Below are positions 54,395 through 63,538 of a stretch of 64,000 nucleotides of DNA, piece after piece (the stretch's first letter is position 1; each line of letters opens with the position of its first letter). The stretch lies in assembly GCA_947166345.1 (NCBI GenBank), contig CAMVDU010000005.1:37639-101638 (forward strand). Reading direction: 5' to 3'. The position numbers and the translations under genes are program-made. This DNA is from an uncultured Prevotellaceae bacterium. GTDB lineage: Bacteria > Bacteroidota > Bacteroidia > Bacteroidales > Bacteroidaceae. The notes beneath the pieces are model-generated. The model saw only the letters and a list, made by a program, of their open reading frames with translations. It did not search any database and was not told where the DNA came from.

Positions 54395-55303
54395 ATGGAC
54401 GTCAAGAAAGACTCTCTGAAAGCATGGATTCTGGCAGCCCGTCCCAAGACGCTGACGGGGGCTGCCGTCCCTGTCATGATAGGACTGGCCCTGGCCAATT
54501 ATCAATTGTCAATTGTGAATTGTCAATTATCAATAGTCCCCGCCATCCTCTGCCTTCTTTTCGCCTTTATCATGCAGATTGATGCCAACTTCATTAACGA
54601 CCTGTTTGACTATCTGAAGGGTACCGACGACCGTGAGACACGTCTGGGACCGGAGCGTGCCTGCACGCAGGGATGGGTGAGTGTCGGCAAAATGAAGGTG
54701 GCCATTGCGTTGACCACGTTGATAGCCTGTCTCGTAGGTCTGCCTCTTATCTATTATGGTGGTTGGGAAATGGTGCTGGTTGGTCTGATCTGTGTCGTTT
54801 TCTGTTTCCTTTATACGACTCATCTTTCATATATGGGGCTTGGCGATGTGCTGGTATTGGTGTTCTTCGGCGTTGTTCCCGTGTGCGTCACCTACTATAT
54901 CCAACTCCACACTTTAACCATCCCTGTCGTCATTGCCTCGTTGGCTTGCGGTATGGTGATTGACGCCTTGCTGTTGGTGAACAATTTCCGCGACCGCGAT
55001 ACCGACCGTGAGGCAGGTAAGGTGACGCTGGTGGTGCGTATCGGTGCCGAGGCTGCCCTGCGCTCGTACTTGGGTGTAGGCATCATTGCCTGTCTCATGG
55101 GTGTGGTCTTCATCTTTGAAGGCTGTTGGCTGGCCTTTGTTTTGCCGCTGCTTTATCTGCAGCTTCACTATCGTACCTACCGTGAGATGCGTACTATCTG
55201 GCAGGGAAGGGCGCTGAACGCCACATTAGGCAAAACAGCCCGTAACATCTTTGTGTACGGGCTGCTTGTCAGTTTAGGATTGGTTCTCTCTACAATGTTC
55301 TAA
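54395..55303 (+). CDS. menA: 1,4-dihydroxy-2-naphthoate polyprenyltransferase
   Basis: It attaches the isoprenoid tail in menaquinone synthesis in the inner membrane. The 302-residue UbiA-type protein has eight or nine helices. The two Asp-rich motifs are NDLFDYLKGTDDRETRLGPE and NNFRDRDTDREAGK. Near residues 34-47 a heptamer tract is translated as [14 protein letters not shown], between the first helix (VPVMIGLALA) and the next (ILCLLFAFIMQIDANFIND). Six 7-bp units give exactly 14 residues, so the frame is kept. Menaquinone is the acceptor for NQR. Confidence 0.94.
   Translation: MDVKKDSLKAWILAARPKTLTGAAVPVMIGLALANYQLSIVNCQLSIVPAILCLLFAFIMQIDANFINDLFDYLKGTDDRETRLGPERACTQGWVSVGKMKVAIALTTLIACLVGLPLIYYGGWEMVLVGLICVVFCFLYTTHLSYMGLGDVLVLVFFGVVPVCVTYYIQLHTLTIPVVIASLACGMVIDALLLVNNFRDRDTDREAGKVTLVVRIGAEAALRSYLGVGIIACLMGVVFIFEGCWLAFVLPLLYLQLHYRTYREMRTIWQGRALNATLGKTARNIFVYGLLVSLGLVLSTMF
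54495..54536. repeat. Heptamer tract inside menA
   Basis: Six 7-bp units: CCAATTA, TCAATTG, TCAATTG, TGAATTG, TCAATTA, TCAATAG. The 42-bp length is a multiple of three. Confidence 0.88.
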
Positions 55304-57015
55304 GCTTGGTTCTGTTCACATATCTCCGAGGCACGCGACAGAGCCAGATCTATATGGTTGCAGATATTCTCTTGTCCCAACAGCTCTGGAAAACCATTGC
55401 GCTGTAACAGCTCTTCCACTTTCGGATTGACGCCTGAGAGCACCACGGTGACTCCCTCTTTCTGACTCATGCGACACATGTTCTCCAGGTTGTGCATACC
55501 TGTGGAGTCGATGAACGGTACCTTACGCATACGGATGATGCGTACCTTTGGACGATGGCCATAGCGCGCCATGATATCCTCGAATCGTGTACCGGCTCCA
55601 AAGAAGTAGGGACCGTTGATCTCATAGACTTCCACACCCTTGGGGATGGTGAGGTGCTCCAGGTTGCCACGCTCCATGTCGGCATCCTGATTCAAGTCTA
55701 TCTCGTTCAATACGGCATGCACTTCTGTGGTCTCGGCCATACGGCGCATGAAGAGCAGACAGGCACATACCAGTCCAAACTCAATGGCAATGGTTAGGTC
55801 GAAGATGATTGTCAGGAAGAAGGTCATCAGCAGCACCGTCACGTCGCTCTTGGGGTTACGACGAGCCATTGCCAGGAACGAGCGCCAGCCGCTCATGCCG
55901 TAGGCTACCACCACGAGGACGCCTGCCAGACAAGCCATGGGGATGTACTGTGCCAGCGGCATGAGGAAAAGGAAGATGAGCAGCAGTACGACAGCGTGGA
56001 TGATACCTGCTACGGGCGTACGTCCGCCGTTGTTGATATTGGTCATCGTACGGGCAATGGCACCTGTGGCAGGAATACCGCCGAAGAGGGGCGATGCGAG
56101 GTTAGCTATACCCTGACCGATAAGCTCGGTATTGGAGTTATGGTGGTCGCCAATCACACCATCAGCTACCGTTGCCGACAGCAACGACTCAATAGCGCCT
56201 AAGACGGCGATAGTGACAGCGGGACCTACCAGCATTTTAATGGTTTCCCACGACAGCTGCGGCATCACGGCATCGGGCAGGGTCGAGTTGATACTGAAGC
56301 GGTCACCGATGGTCTCTACGGTTGTTACGCCGGCATACTGTTTTAATAGCAGGGCAGCAACGGTCATCAGAAGGATAGCCACCAGAGAGCCTGGCAGCGA
56401 TTTCAGTGGTGACAGATGGAATTTGCGCACCAACATGGGCCATGAGGCGATGAGTGCTACAGAGCCTACGCCGATGGCAGCGCTCCACCAGTCGATGGTG
56501 GCCAACTCACGGATATAGGCTATCCATTTCTCGATAAAGTCCGACGGCACGCTGTCCATCGTCAGTCCCAGCAGGTCCTTGATCTGCGTGGTGAAGATGG
56601 TGACGGCAATACCGCTGGTGAAGCCCACGACAATGGGGTAGGGAATGTACTTGATGATGGTGCCAAGATGTAATACACCGAGCAGTATCAGAAATACTCC
56701 TGCCATGAGTGTGGCGATGGTAAGTCCTTCAATACCATACTGTTGGATGATACCAGCTACAATAACGATAAAAGCACCAGTAGGTCCGCCTATCTGTACT
56801 TTCGAGCCACCGAAGAGCGAGATCATAAGACCCGCTACGATGGCTGTGATGATACCTTTCTCAGGACTGACGCCGCTGGCAATACCGAAGGCAATGGCCA
56901 GAGGCAATGCCACAATACCGACGATGACACCGGCCATGAGGTCCTGTGTGAACGTCTTACGGTCGTAGTGGCGTATAGAAGAAAAAAACTTTGGTTTAAA
57001 ACTGATGGTTTGCAT
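55300..57015 (-). CDS. SulP family anion transporter with STAS domain
   Basis: A 571-residue protein. The membrane part (about 25-420) has AGVIVGIVALPLAIAFGIAS, QIGGPTGAFIVIVAGIIQQY and GGIPATGAIARTMTNINNGG, all SulP signatures. A C-terminal STAS domain (about 450-560; FIDSTGMHNLENMCRMSQKE) follows. It may carry sulfate, bicarbonate or another anion. It is convergent with menA (4-nt overlap of the ends) and lies 18 nt downstream of nadB. Confidence 0.92.
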   Translation of the reverse strand: MQTISFKPKFFSSIRHYDRKTFTQDLMAGVIVGIVALPLAIAFGIASGVSPEKGIITAIVAGLMISLFGGSKVQIGGPTGAFIVIVAGIIQQYGIEGLTIATLMAGVFLILLGVLHLGTIIKYIPYPIVVGFTSGIAVTIFTTQIKDLLGLTMDSVPSDFIEKWIAYIRELATIDWWSAAIGVGSVALIASWPMLVRKFHLSPLKSLPGSLVAILLMTVAALLLKQYAGVTTVETIGDRFSINSTLPDAVMPQLSWETIKMLVGPAVTIAVLGAIESLLSATVADGVIGDHHNSNTELIGQGIANLASPLFGGIPATGAIARTMTNINNGGRTPVAGIIHAVVLLLIFLFLMPLAQYIPMACLAGVLVVVAYGMSGWRSFLAMARRNPKSDVTVLLMTFFLTIIFDLTIAIEFGLVCACLLFMRRMAETTEVHAVLNEIDLNQDADMERGNLEHLTIPKGVEVYEINGPYFFGAGTRFEDIMARYGHRPKVRIIRMRKVPFIDSTGMHNLENMCRMSQKEGVTVVLSGVNPKVEELLQRNGFPELLGQENICNHIDLALSRASEICEQNQA

Positions 57016-57033
57016 TGAATAAATTTAAGGTTG

Positions 57034-58635
57034 TTACTGCTTGTCGTAAGCATGTACCGGATAATCGATGGTATAGTGCAGGCCGCGACTCTCCTTGCGT
57101 TCCAGCGCAAAGCGGGTAATGAGGTAGCCCACGTTGATCATATTACGCAGCTCACAGATATCCTTTGTGGCTTTCACACGTTTGAAGAGGTTCTCGGTCT
57201 CCTCATAAAGGGTGTCCAGGCGCACCCAAGCACGGTGCAGACGCAGGTCTGAGCGCACGATGCCCACGTAATTAGACATGATCTCGCCCACCTCTTTCAC
57301 CGACTGCGTGATGAGCACCTTCTCTTCGTTGGTCATCGTGCCCTCGTCGTTCCATTCGGGCACCTTCTCGTTGAAGTCATACAAATCAACGTGCTCCAGC
57401 GAGTGCTTGGCTGCTGCATCGGCATAGACCACCGCCTCGATGAGCGAGTTGGATGCCAGACGGTTGCCACCATGCAGACCTGTGCACGAGCATTCACCAA
57501 GGGCATAGAGACGTTCTATCGACGAACAGCCGTTCAAGTCCACCTTGATACCGCCACACATATAGTGGGCAGCCGGACGTACGGGGATATAGTCGGTGGT
57601 GATGTCGATGCCTATACTCAGACACTTCTGGTAGATGTTGGGGAAGTGCTTGCGGGTCTCGGCAGGATCTTTGTGGGTCACGTCCAGACACACGTGGTCC
57701 AAGCCGTGAATCTTCATCTCCTTATCGATGGCACGGGCCACGATGTCGCGTGGTGCCAACGACAATCGCTCGTCGTACTTCTCCATGAAACTCTCACCGT
57801 TAGGCAGTCGCAGGATGCCGCCGTAGCCGCGCATAGCCTCGGTGATGAGGAAGGCGGGATGGGTCTCACCAGGCGAAAAGAGGGCCGTAGGATGAAACTG
57901 CACGAACTCCATGTCGGCAACGGTTCCCTTGGCACGATAGACCATGGCTTCGCCGTCACCAGTAGCGATAATGGGATTGGTGGTGGTCTGATAGACAGCA
58001 CCGCAGCCGCCTGTACACATCACGGTCACTTTGGCCAGGTAGGTATCTACAACAGTCTCATTGGTCCCATTGATCTCATGGGCTACATACGCCCCATAGC
58101 AGTTGATATAAGGTGTGCGACGGGTGACCTTGGCACCCAGATGGTGCTGGGTGATGATCTCTACGGCGAAGTGGTTTTCCTTGATGGTGATGTTGGGATT
58201 GCTCCTTACAGCCTCCATCAGACCGCGTTGAATCTCGGCACCGGTATCGTCGGCATGGTGCAGGATGCGGAACTCAGAGTGTCCGCCCTCACGGTGCAGG
58301 TCGAAGTTGCCATCGGCCTTACGGTCGAAGTTCACGCCCCAGTTCACCAGTTCTCTGATTTGCTCAGGGGCATTTCTCACCACCTGCTCCACGGCCTGAC
58401 GGTCTGAGATGTAGTCGCCTGCAATCATCGTGTCCTCAATGTGTTTCTCGAAATTGTCCAACTCGAGGTTCGTCACACTGGCCACACCGCCCTGTGCAAA
58501 CGAGGTGTTGGCCTCGTCGAGGGTCGTCTTGCATATCAGGCACACTTTGCCTTTGTTGGCACGTGCCACTTTGAGGGCGTAGCTCATCCCAGCCACACCT
58601 GCTCCGATAATTAAAAAGTCGTATTTATAGACCAT
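57034..58635 (-). CDS. nadB: L-aspartate oxidase
   Basis: It oxidises L-aspartate to iminoaspartate in NAD synthesis. The 533-residue flavoprotein has the FAD loop YDFLIIGAGVAGMSYALKVA, the substrate region TSFAQGGVASVTN, WGVNFDRKADGNFDLHREGG with HSEFRILH, and RPAAHYMCGGIKVDLNGCSS near the C-terminal part of the FAD domain. nadA and nadC are not in the window. It follows GH43 by 60 nt and precedes SulP by 18 nt. Confidence 0.95.
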   Translation of the reverse strand: MVYKYDFLIIGAGVAGMSYALKVARANKGKVCLICKTTLDEANTSFAQGGVASVTNLELDNFEKHIEDTMIAGDYISDRQAVEQVVRNAPEQIRELVNWGVNFDRKADGNFDLHREGGHSEFRILHHADDTGAEIQRGLMEAVRSNPNITIKENHFAVEIITQHHLGAKVTRRTPYINCYGAYVAHEINGTNETVVDTYLAKVTVMCTGGCGAVYQTTTNPIIATGDGEAMVYRAKGTVADMEFVQFHPTALFSPGETHPAFLITEAMRGYGGILRLPNGESFMEKYDERLSLAPRDIVARAIDKEMKIHGLDHVCLDVTHKDPAETRKHFPNIYQKCLSIGIDITTDYIPVRPAAHYMCGGIKVDLNGCSSIERLYALGECSCTGLHGGNRLASNSLIEAVVYADAAAKHSLEHVDLYDFNEKVPEWNDEGTMTNEEKVLITQSVKEVGEIMSNYVGIVRSDLRLHRAWVRLDTLYEETENLFKRVKATKDICELRNMINVGYLITRFALERKESRGLHYTIDYPVHAYDKQ

Positions 58636-58695
58636 AATATAGAAATAATTTCTTTTAGTCGCTTCGCTTTGTAAAAGCGCTAAAGCGATTACTCT

Positions 58696-60348
58696 TTACT
58701 CAAAAACCAAGTCTTGCAGGGTGCACAGCGACTTCTCCTTGACGTTCGACTTGAATATGAAGAAGATAGCATGCTTTCCTGCCAACGTCGCTTTCTTGTC
58801 TTTGTCGATGCTGATGTTGATGGTCGTGCTCTTCTTCGCCATGCTGGCTTTTAGTGCTGTCTGACCAATCTTCTTTCCGCCCTGTGAGGTCCATGGACGA
58901 TCCATCATCACCTCAATGGTTCCATCGATGCCTTCAGGAATGAGGTTCAGGTGGAGTGTCAGGTTGTCTTTCTCCTTCAGGCGTTTGGCGTCGAAGTTGA
59001 AATACTTATAACCCACAATCGAGCCGTCGGTATTGTTGACCACGTAGTTGGTGTTGTTCTTCAGGTCGTATGGTGCCTCCATATTCTTGTCAGTACCATA
59101 ACCCGAGGCTACATACGAGCCGTAGAACGTGTTGTTGGGCCACTCGTGGGTGGCAGGTTTGGGACCTGTGTACCAGCAGGCGATGCCGGCAGAATGGGCT
59201 TCGAAGGGGTTGAGACCGTCCAAAGCAAAGCCGTTGCTGTTGTACTCGCCCTCACTGATTTCTACCTTGCCGCCTTTGCCTTCCTCCACCTTCACACTGA
59301 TGGGAGCCACCATTGCCTGACGCGCATATTCGTCGGTACCCGTCTGACGGTGATAGAATACGTACCACTGACCGTTAATCTCACAGATAGAGCCGTGGGT
59401 ATTGCCGTCGGGTGTAGCCGAGGCGATGACGTTGCCCTGCTCGTCCTTCTCACGTGCCCTGCCGTCGATGATGGTGCCACCGTAGGTCCAAGGTCCTAGT
59501 GGGGCGTCGCTGTAGCAGTAGGCGAGGGTATAGTTGGAAGAGGGCATACCAAACTCACCATCCTCTGTGAAACGGCTGTAGATAAACACATATTTGTCCT
59601 TGATTTTTCGGATGCTGGAGGCCTCAAAGAACTTGAAGCGCCCTTCCTGATAGCGCCCCGGTATCATGTCTTCTACGATTTCCGTGCCAGGTTTTACCGT
59701 GGCCATCGTCTCGGGGTCAAACTCAGCGGCGTACGAGCGTTCAAAGCCCCAGTAGCCATAAACGCGTCCGTCGTCATCGACAAACACGGCGGGGTCAAAC
59801 TGCAATACCCCATCCGTCTTGTTGGGATCGTCCTTGCTCCAGTTGCATACCTCAAAGGGACCGTCTGGACGCGCACTCTTGGCTATCAGGCCATTGCGTT
59901 CGCCCACCTGGTCGTTGGGGAAGAGGTAATAGGTTTTCTTGCCGTCCTTATCCGTGACCATTGTCACGTCGGGCGCAAAGAGCACGTCGGCGGTGCCTGC
60001 AGCGTCAAACTTCTGTCCGTCGCGGTTCTTGTCAACCACCAGAATTGTGCCGTCGAAGCGCCAGTTGTTCAGGCTATCGACCGCTGCCGACCACACCACC
60101 TGATCGCGTCCGCAGTAGGCTGTCACCAGGTCATCGTGCGAGCCATAGACATAGACGCGCTGCTTGCCAGGCTGGTCGGGGTCTTCAAACACGTACGGCT
60201 CTCCGTCGGGAATATGCTCCCACAGGGGCATGTAAGGGTTGCCAACGGTGGTCAACTGGTTGTTGACGATGGGTGCAGACTGCTGACAGGACAGTGTCAC
60301 GATGGCGCAGCAAGCTGCTGCAAGGCTCATTTGTAGTGTTTTCATCAT
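58696..60348 (-). CDS. Glycoside hydrolase family 43 lipoprotein with CBM6-like domain
   Basis: A lipobox is visible in AIVTLSCQQS (Cys near residue 21). The five-bladed GH43 propeller follows (FAPDVTMVTDKDGKKTYYLF; FDPAVFVDDDGRVYGYWGFE; FEASSIRKIKDKYVFIYSRF with the catalytic Glu). The C-terminal 150 residues look like a CBM6-type domain. At 550 residues it fits an alpha-L-arabinofuranosidase or beta-xylosidase attached to a membrane. It is 26 nt after the 93-residue secreted protein gene. Confidence 0.88.
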   Translation of the reverse strand: MMKTLQMSLAAACCAIVTLSCQQSAPIVNNQLTTVGNPYMPLWEHIPDGEPYVFEDPDQPGKQRVYVYGSHDDLVTAYCGRDQVVWSAAVDSLNNWRFDGTILVVDKNRDGQKFDAAGTADVLFAPDVTMVTDKDGKKTYYLFPNDQVGERNGLIAKSARPDGPFEVCNWSKDDPNKTDGVLQFDPAVFVDDDGRVYGYWGFERSYAAEFDPETMATVKPGTEIVEDMIPGRYQEGRFKFFEASSIRKIKDKYVFIYSRFTEDGEFGMPSSNYTLAYCYSDAPLGPWTYGGTIIDGRAREKDEQGNVIASATPDGNTHGSICEINGQWYVFYHRQTGTDEYARQAMVAPISVKVEEGKGGKVEISEGEYNSNGFALDGLNPFEAHSAGIACWYTGPKPATHEWPNNTFYGSYVASGYGTDKNMEAPYDLKNNTNYVVNNTDGSIVGYKYFNFDAKRLKEKDNLTLHLNLIPEGIDGTIEVMMDRPWTSQGGKKIGQTALKASMAKKSTTINISIDKDKKATLAGKHAIFFIFKSNVKEKSLCTLQDLVFE

Positions 60349-60374
60349 TTCCCTTTGATTCCCTGATACATCGG

Positions 60375-60656
60375 TTAATAGCTGAACCTACCGTCGTTCC
60401 ACTTCAGTGTTTGCTGGGTCTTCGTTCCGTTTTCGTCCCAGCGTGTCACCGTAATGTCCTTGCCGGTACGTGGCAGGGAGTAGGTGGTGTTGACATACTC
60501 CACCTCGAAGCCAGGTGCCTCGCTAGCGGTGGCAAAAGACCATGCAAAATCGATGATGTCAGGGCTGGTACCCAGGAACCTCACTTCGATACCTTCCTGT
60601 GCTGCCATTACCAATGTGCAGCAGGCAAAGATGATGGCTAATGATAGTCTTTTCAT
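60375..60656 (-). CDS. Small secreted protein (93 aa)
   Basis: A signal peptide (MKRLSLAIIFACCTLVMAAQ) is followed by a mature domain of 73 residues beginning EGIEVRFLGTSPDIIDFAWS and rich in aromatic residues and Thr. It looks like a single small beta-sandwich. I do not recognise it. It is the first gene of the unit with GH43, nadB and sulP, directly behind a good promoter. A role with GH43 at the cell surface is possible by position only. Confidence 0.7.
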   Translation of the reverse strand: MKRLSLAIIFACCTLVMAAQEGIEVRFLGTSPDIIDFAWSFATASEAPGFEVEYVNTTYSLPRTGKDITVTRWDENGTKTQQTLKWNDGRFSY

Positions 60657-60715
60657 ATTATCTGAATTTAATGTTCCGTTTCGTAGTCGGATTGGACATA
60701 CTTATTATCAGGGTG

Positions 60716-60747
60716 CAAAGGTACGAATAAGCGAGCAGAAAACCAAA
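60716..60747 (-). promoter_or_regulatory. Promoter of the small secreted protein/GH43 unit
   Basis: Minus-strand TACCTTTG (60723 to 60716) with TTTG (60747 to 60744), spacer 20 nt. Another -7-like box, TATCTTTG, lies at 60816 to 60809 and may be a second start. Confidence 0.75.
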
Positions 60748-60832
60748 TTATATTTGAGTTTCCTCGAGCGAAAGTACCTTTTTTACAGGTTTATTAGTTA
60801 TTATGCTGCAAAGATACGTAGTGGTCTTGAGA

Positions 60833-62935
60833 CTATGGGTGTACTATGACTTTCTTGCCGTTATGCAAATAAACACCTGGGCGGGTGGGGGTGCCGTCGA
60901 GCTGGCGACCCTGCAGGTCGTGCCAACCGTCTTCCACTACTTCCTTCTGGTCTTTGATGTTTATAATGTCCAGTGCCTCAATCTTTGCAGTATCGCCTTC
61001 CTTGTTGTTGGTCAGCAGATAGAGCTGTCCGCCATAGAACGGGTTGCAGGTTCCGATGTACAGGCCTTCCTCAGTAGCCAGGAACGATGGGCAACCGTAG
61101 TTGTACTTGTCGTTGAAGCCGTTGCGGGTAATGGTCTCGAATTCCTCACCGTCAGAGGTACGGAACAGGTCAAAGCCCCATTCGTTGTTCTTCACAAGGT
61201 TGTTGATATAGAGATATTTCTTGGCGCCCTCCACGTCAATCTTGTCAGCAAGTGCCAGTAGCTCTTCTTTCGCTTTCTTCAATGCTGCAAGGACGAGCTT
61301 GTCTGCCAGGCTGTCTCCGTCCATCGTCAAAATCTGCAATTCTACAGATAAGACAATTGATTCGAACAGTTCCTTGTATTTGAATTCAAAGTTCACTTTT
61401 CCATCTTCGTTTCCGTATGTCAGATAGTTCCCCAAGAAGAGCGACAGCATCTCGAGCTTCTCCTTCAGATCCGCTATCTCCTGGCTGGACTTCTTCTTTG
61501 CCAGCATTGACACAGCATCATAGACGTATTGCAGCTTTGTCTTTGCTTCCTCGGGGGTCATCTTCAGCAACGAGCCGTTGGTCAGCTGCGTGATATAGCC
61601 GTAGAAGATACCTGCATCCATGGTTGAGATATACAGTTGACCGTCATACTCACCCATTCTCCAGATGTATTCGTTCGTGGTGCCTTTCATCAGCTTGGTG
61701 AAGTTCTTCAGTTCTTCAAACTTGCCCGTCTCGTCGTTCAGACGCCATATTTTCTGGGGGTTCTTCAGCGAGTTGTGCATATATTCCAGATAGTTGTTGG
61801 CCTTCGCATCATAGCCTGCCATCTTTTGCATGATGCCTGCGAAAGCGGCAGCCTCGCCACCAAAGGAATGGTCGAAGTTGTAGGCATACAACTGTCCGTT
61901 GAATTCATAGACCGAACCTATCAGCGAGCGCATGGTGCCGGGCTCTCCGCCCTTCACGGTGCTCAGACCAGGATTGTTGATGCCGTTGTTCAGACCGGCC
62001 ACCTCTTCCCAATACCAACCATACTCGTTGGCAGTCTCACCGCCGGTAGCAGGATGTCCGCGGAAGATGACGAAGCCCTGTGTGCTGGGTGCTGTGGCGT
62101 AGATGTAGCCGTTGTGTGTGGCCAGTTCCCAGATGGGGCAGCCAGCCCAACTGCTCATGATTTTGTCATAGGGAATCATGCCGAAGTCCTTGTAGTCGGC
62201 CACGCGCTCCCACACCGTGTCGTCGTCGTTGCTCTTGCGCATCACAGCCATCTTAACCGGATAGCCAGAAATCTTCCCTGCGAGCATGTCCATCAGCAAT
62301 TGCGTCTCGTCAATCTCCGTGCGGTCGTCGGCACCAGCAAAGAAGAGATGACCGTCATACTCACAGTTGGCACGTAGCGAGATGGAGTTCTTGGTTGTGA
62401 AAACCTTCGTAAACTCACCCTCAGTATCCAGCTTCAGGATGTACTGCTCAGCGTCAGGATTGGCGCTGTAGGAACCGAAATAGACGTTGTCGCCATAGGT
62501 GACAGCCATGCGGTAATAGATGCCCGCCTCGCCAGTATAGACCACACGGAAGTCGCCCGTCTTACGGTTGTACTCAATGATGTTGGCACCCTCGTTGGCG
62601 TCGTTGCGGGGAATGTCGCCATTATCTACGGCATCAATGAGCTTCCAGAAGTCGTCAAGGCTCATGCCGCTGGCAGTAAAATTAGGAGCATACAGATTGA
62701 CCAGCGCACTTGCAATATTGCGTGTTGTAGCAATGTAGATGTAGTCGCCACGCATCGCCATACGCCATGTATAGCTGTTTTCACGGTCACCGCCAGGCAT
62801 CAGACCGTCCACCTGTCTCTCTGTTCTGTCAGGATTCGATATCCTCTTCACCGTGTACCCATCATCAGCATGAGCGTTCATCGTGCCGCAAAAAGAGATG
62901 GCGGCAATCATCAAAAGTTTTTTTATCATGATCAA
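60833..62935 (-). CDS. Secreted beta-propeller-like protein with C-terminal sorting-type tail
   Basis: A 700-residue protein with a signal peptide (cleavage near NAHA, residue 23). Repeating strands of the type NGYIYATAPS, YDGHLFFAGADD, FNGQLYAYNFDHS and YDGQLYISTMDAG suggest a beta-propeller. An unusual helical insertion (about 455-575, rich in Lys/Glu/Leu) interrupts it. The last 30 residues (WHDLQGRQLDGTPTRPGVYL then HNGKKVIVHP) resemble the short C-terminal tails of Prevotella and Porphyromonas secreted proteins of the type IX system. Function unknown. Confidence 0.75.
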   Translation of the reverse strand: MIMIKKLLMIAAISFCGTMNAHADDGYTVKRISNPDRTERQVDGLMPGGDRENSYTWRMAMRGDYIYIATTRNIASALVNLYAPNFTASGMSLDDFWKLIDAVDNGDIPRNDANEGANIIEYNRKTGDFRVVYTGEAGIYYRMAVTYGDNVYFGSYSANPDAEQYILKLDTEGEFTKVFTTKNSISLRANCEYDGHLFFAGADDRTEIDETQLLMDMLAGKISGYPVKMAVMRKSNDDDTVWERVADYKDFGMIPYDKIMSSWAGCPIWELATHNGYIYATAPSTQGFVIFRGHPATGGETANEYGWYWEEVAGLNNGINNPGLSTVKGGEPGTMRSLIGSVYEFNGQLYAYNFDHSFGGEAAAFAGIMQKMAGYDAKANNYLEYMHNSLKNPQKIWRLNDETGKFEELKNFTKLMKGTTNEYIWRMGEYDGQLYISTMDAGIFYGYITQLTNGSLLKMTPEEAKTKLQYVYDAVSMLAKKKSSQEIADLKEKLEMLSLFLGNYLTYGNEDGKVNFEFKYKELFESIVLSVELQILTMDGDSLADKLVLAALKKAKEELLALADKIDVEGAKKYLYINNLVKNNEWGFDLFRTSDGEEFETITRNGFNDKYNYGCPSFLATEEGLYIGTCNPFYGGQLYLLTNNKEGDTAKIEALDIINIKDQKEVVEDGWHDLQGRQLDGTPTRPGVYLHNGKKVIVHP

Positions 62936-62979
62936 AATTTTTTAAGTGTTGCTTATTGAAACATGTATTCTTGATGGTG

Positions 62980-63011
62980 CAAAGGTATGGAAAATTGTCC
63001 AAAATACCAAA
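62980..63011 (-). promoter_or_regulatory. Promoter of the propeller-like protein
   Basis: Minus-strand TACCTTTG (62987 to 62980) and TTTG (63011 to 63008) with a 20-nt spacer, 45 nt before the start. Confidence 0.75.
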
Positions 63012-63049
63012 TTTTTATTTAAAAAAATGAAATTGTCCCAATTTCTGAT

Positions 63050-63235
63050 TCTCTCGTCATAAAACTTTCGTCATCTCGTTCTCTCGTCAAAAAAACTTTC
63101 GTCATCTCGTTCTCTCGTCAAAAAACTTTCGTCATCTCGTTCTCTCGTCAAAAAAACATTCGTTCTTTCGTTCTCTCGTCATAAAACTTTCGTCATCTCG
63201 TTCTCTCGTCAAAAAAAACTCGTTCTCTCGTCTCT
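63050..63235. repeat. CTCGTTCTCTCGTC tandem repeat (locus 2)
   Basis: TCTCTCGTC starts at 63050, 63080, 63111, 63141, 63172, 63202 and 63224, giving periods of 30, 31, 30, 31, 30 and finally 22. Spacers are AAAAAACTTTCGTCAT-like. It is the reverse complement of the array at 21943-22035 and runs into the stop region of the DUF4248 gene. Confidence 0.88.
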
Positions 63236-63446
63236 ACGGCTCTCCCAGATACTCAATGATCAGGCGCACGGCCTGTGCCGAGAAGTACTTGGCAAAGCGG
63301 GGTTGGTTGCAGGCGATGAGCGCTTTCTGCAGATCCGGACAGCGCTGTATCCAGCTGTTCAGGCGGTTCAGTGCCACGTGGGCATCGCTGTCGGGGAAAT
63401 ACAGCAGGGCGAATTCAGACTTGGGGTAGCATTTGATGGTCATCAT
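63234..63446 (-). CDS. DUF4248 family protein
   Basis: The 70-residue protein reads MTIKCYPKSEFALLYFPDSD at the start, then LNSWIQRCPDLQKALIACN and a C-terminal AVRLIIEYLGEP, which I recognise as the DUF4248 pattern of Bacteroidales. These genes often lie near HU-like, amidase and VirE/DUF3987 genes of mobile or phage-like islands. The reading frame is also open upstream through the 22-bp repeats (KVRHF-type residues), but I chose the ATG at 63446. Function unknown. Confidence 0.8.
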   Translation of the reverse strand: MMTIKCYPKSEFALLYFPDSDAHVALNRLNSWIQRCPDLQKALIACNQPRFAKYFSAQAVRLIIEYLGEP

Positions 63447-63467
63447 GATAGGTTTGTCGGTTATTGC

Positions 63468-63532
63468 AAGAAAGTGACGCACTTTACGGGAGAGAATGAC
63501 GCACTTTGCGGGAGAAAGTGACATACTTTATA
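63468..63532. repeat. 22-bp-period TGACGCAC array (locus 2)
   Basis: TGACGCAC, TGACGCAC and TGACATAC start at 63475, 63497 and 63519, exactly 22 bp apart. The order and the terminal GTGACATACTTTAT match locus 1 at 21.5 kb. Confidence 0.85.
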
Positions 63533-63538
63533 AACGGA

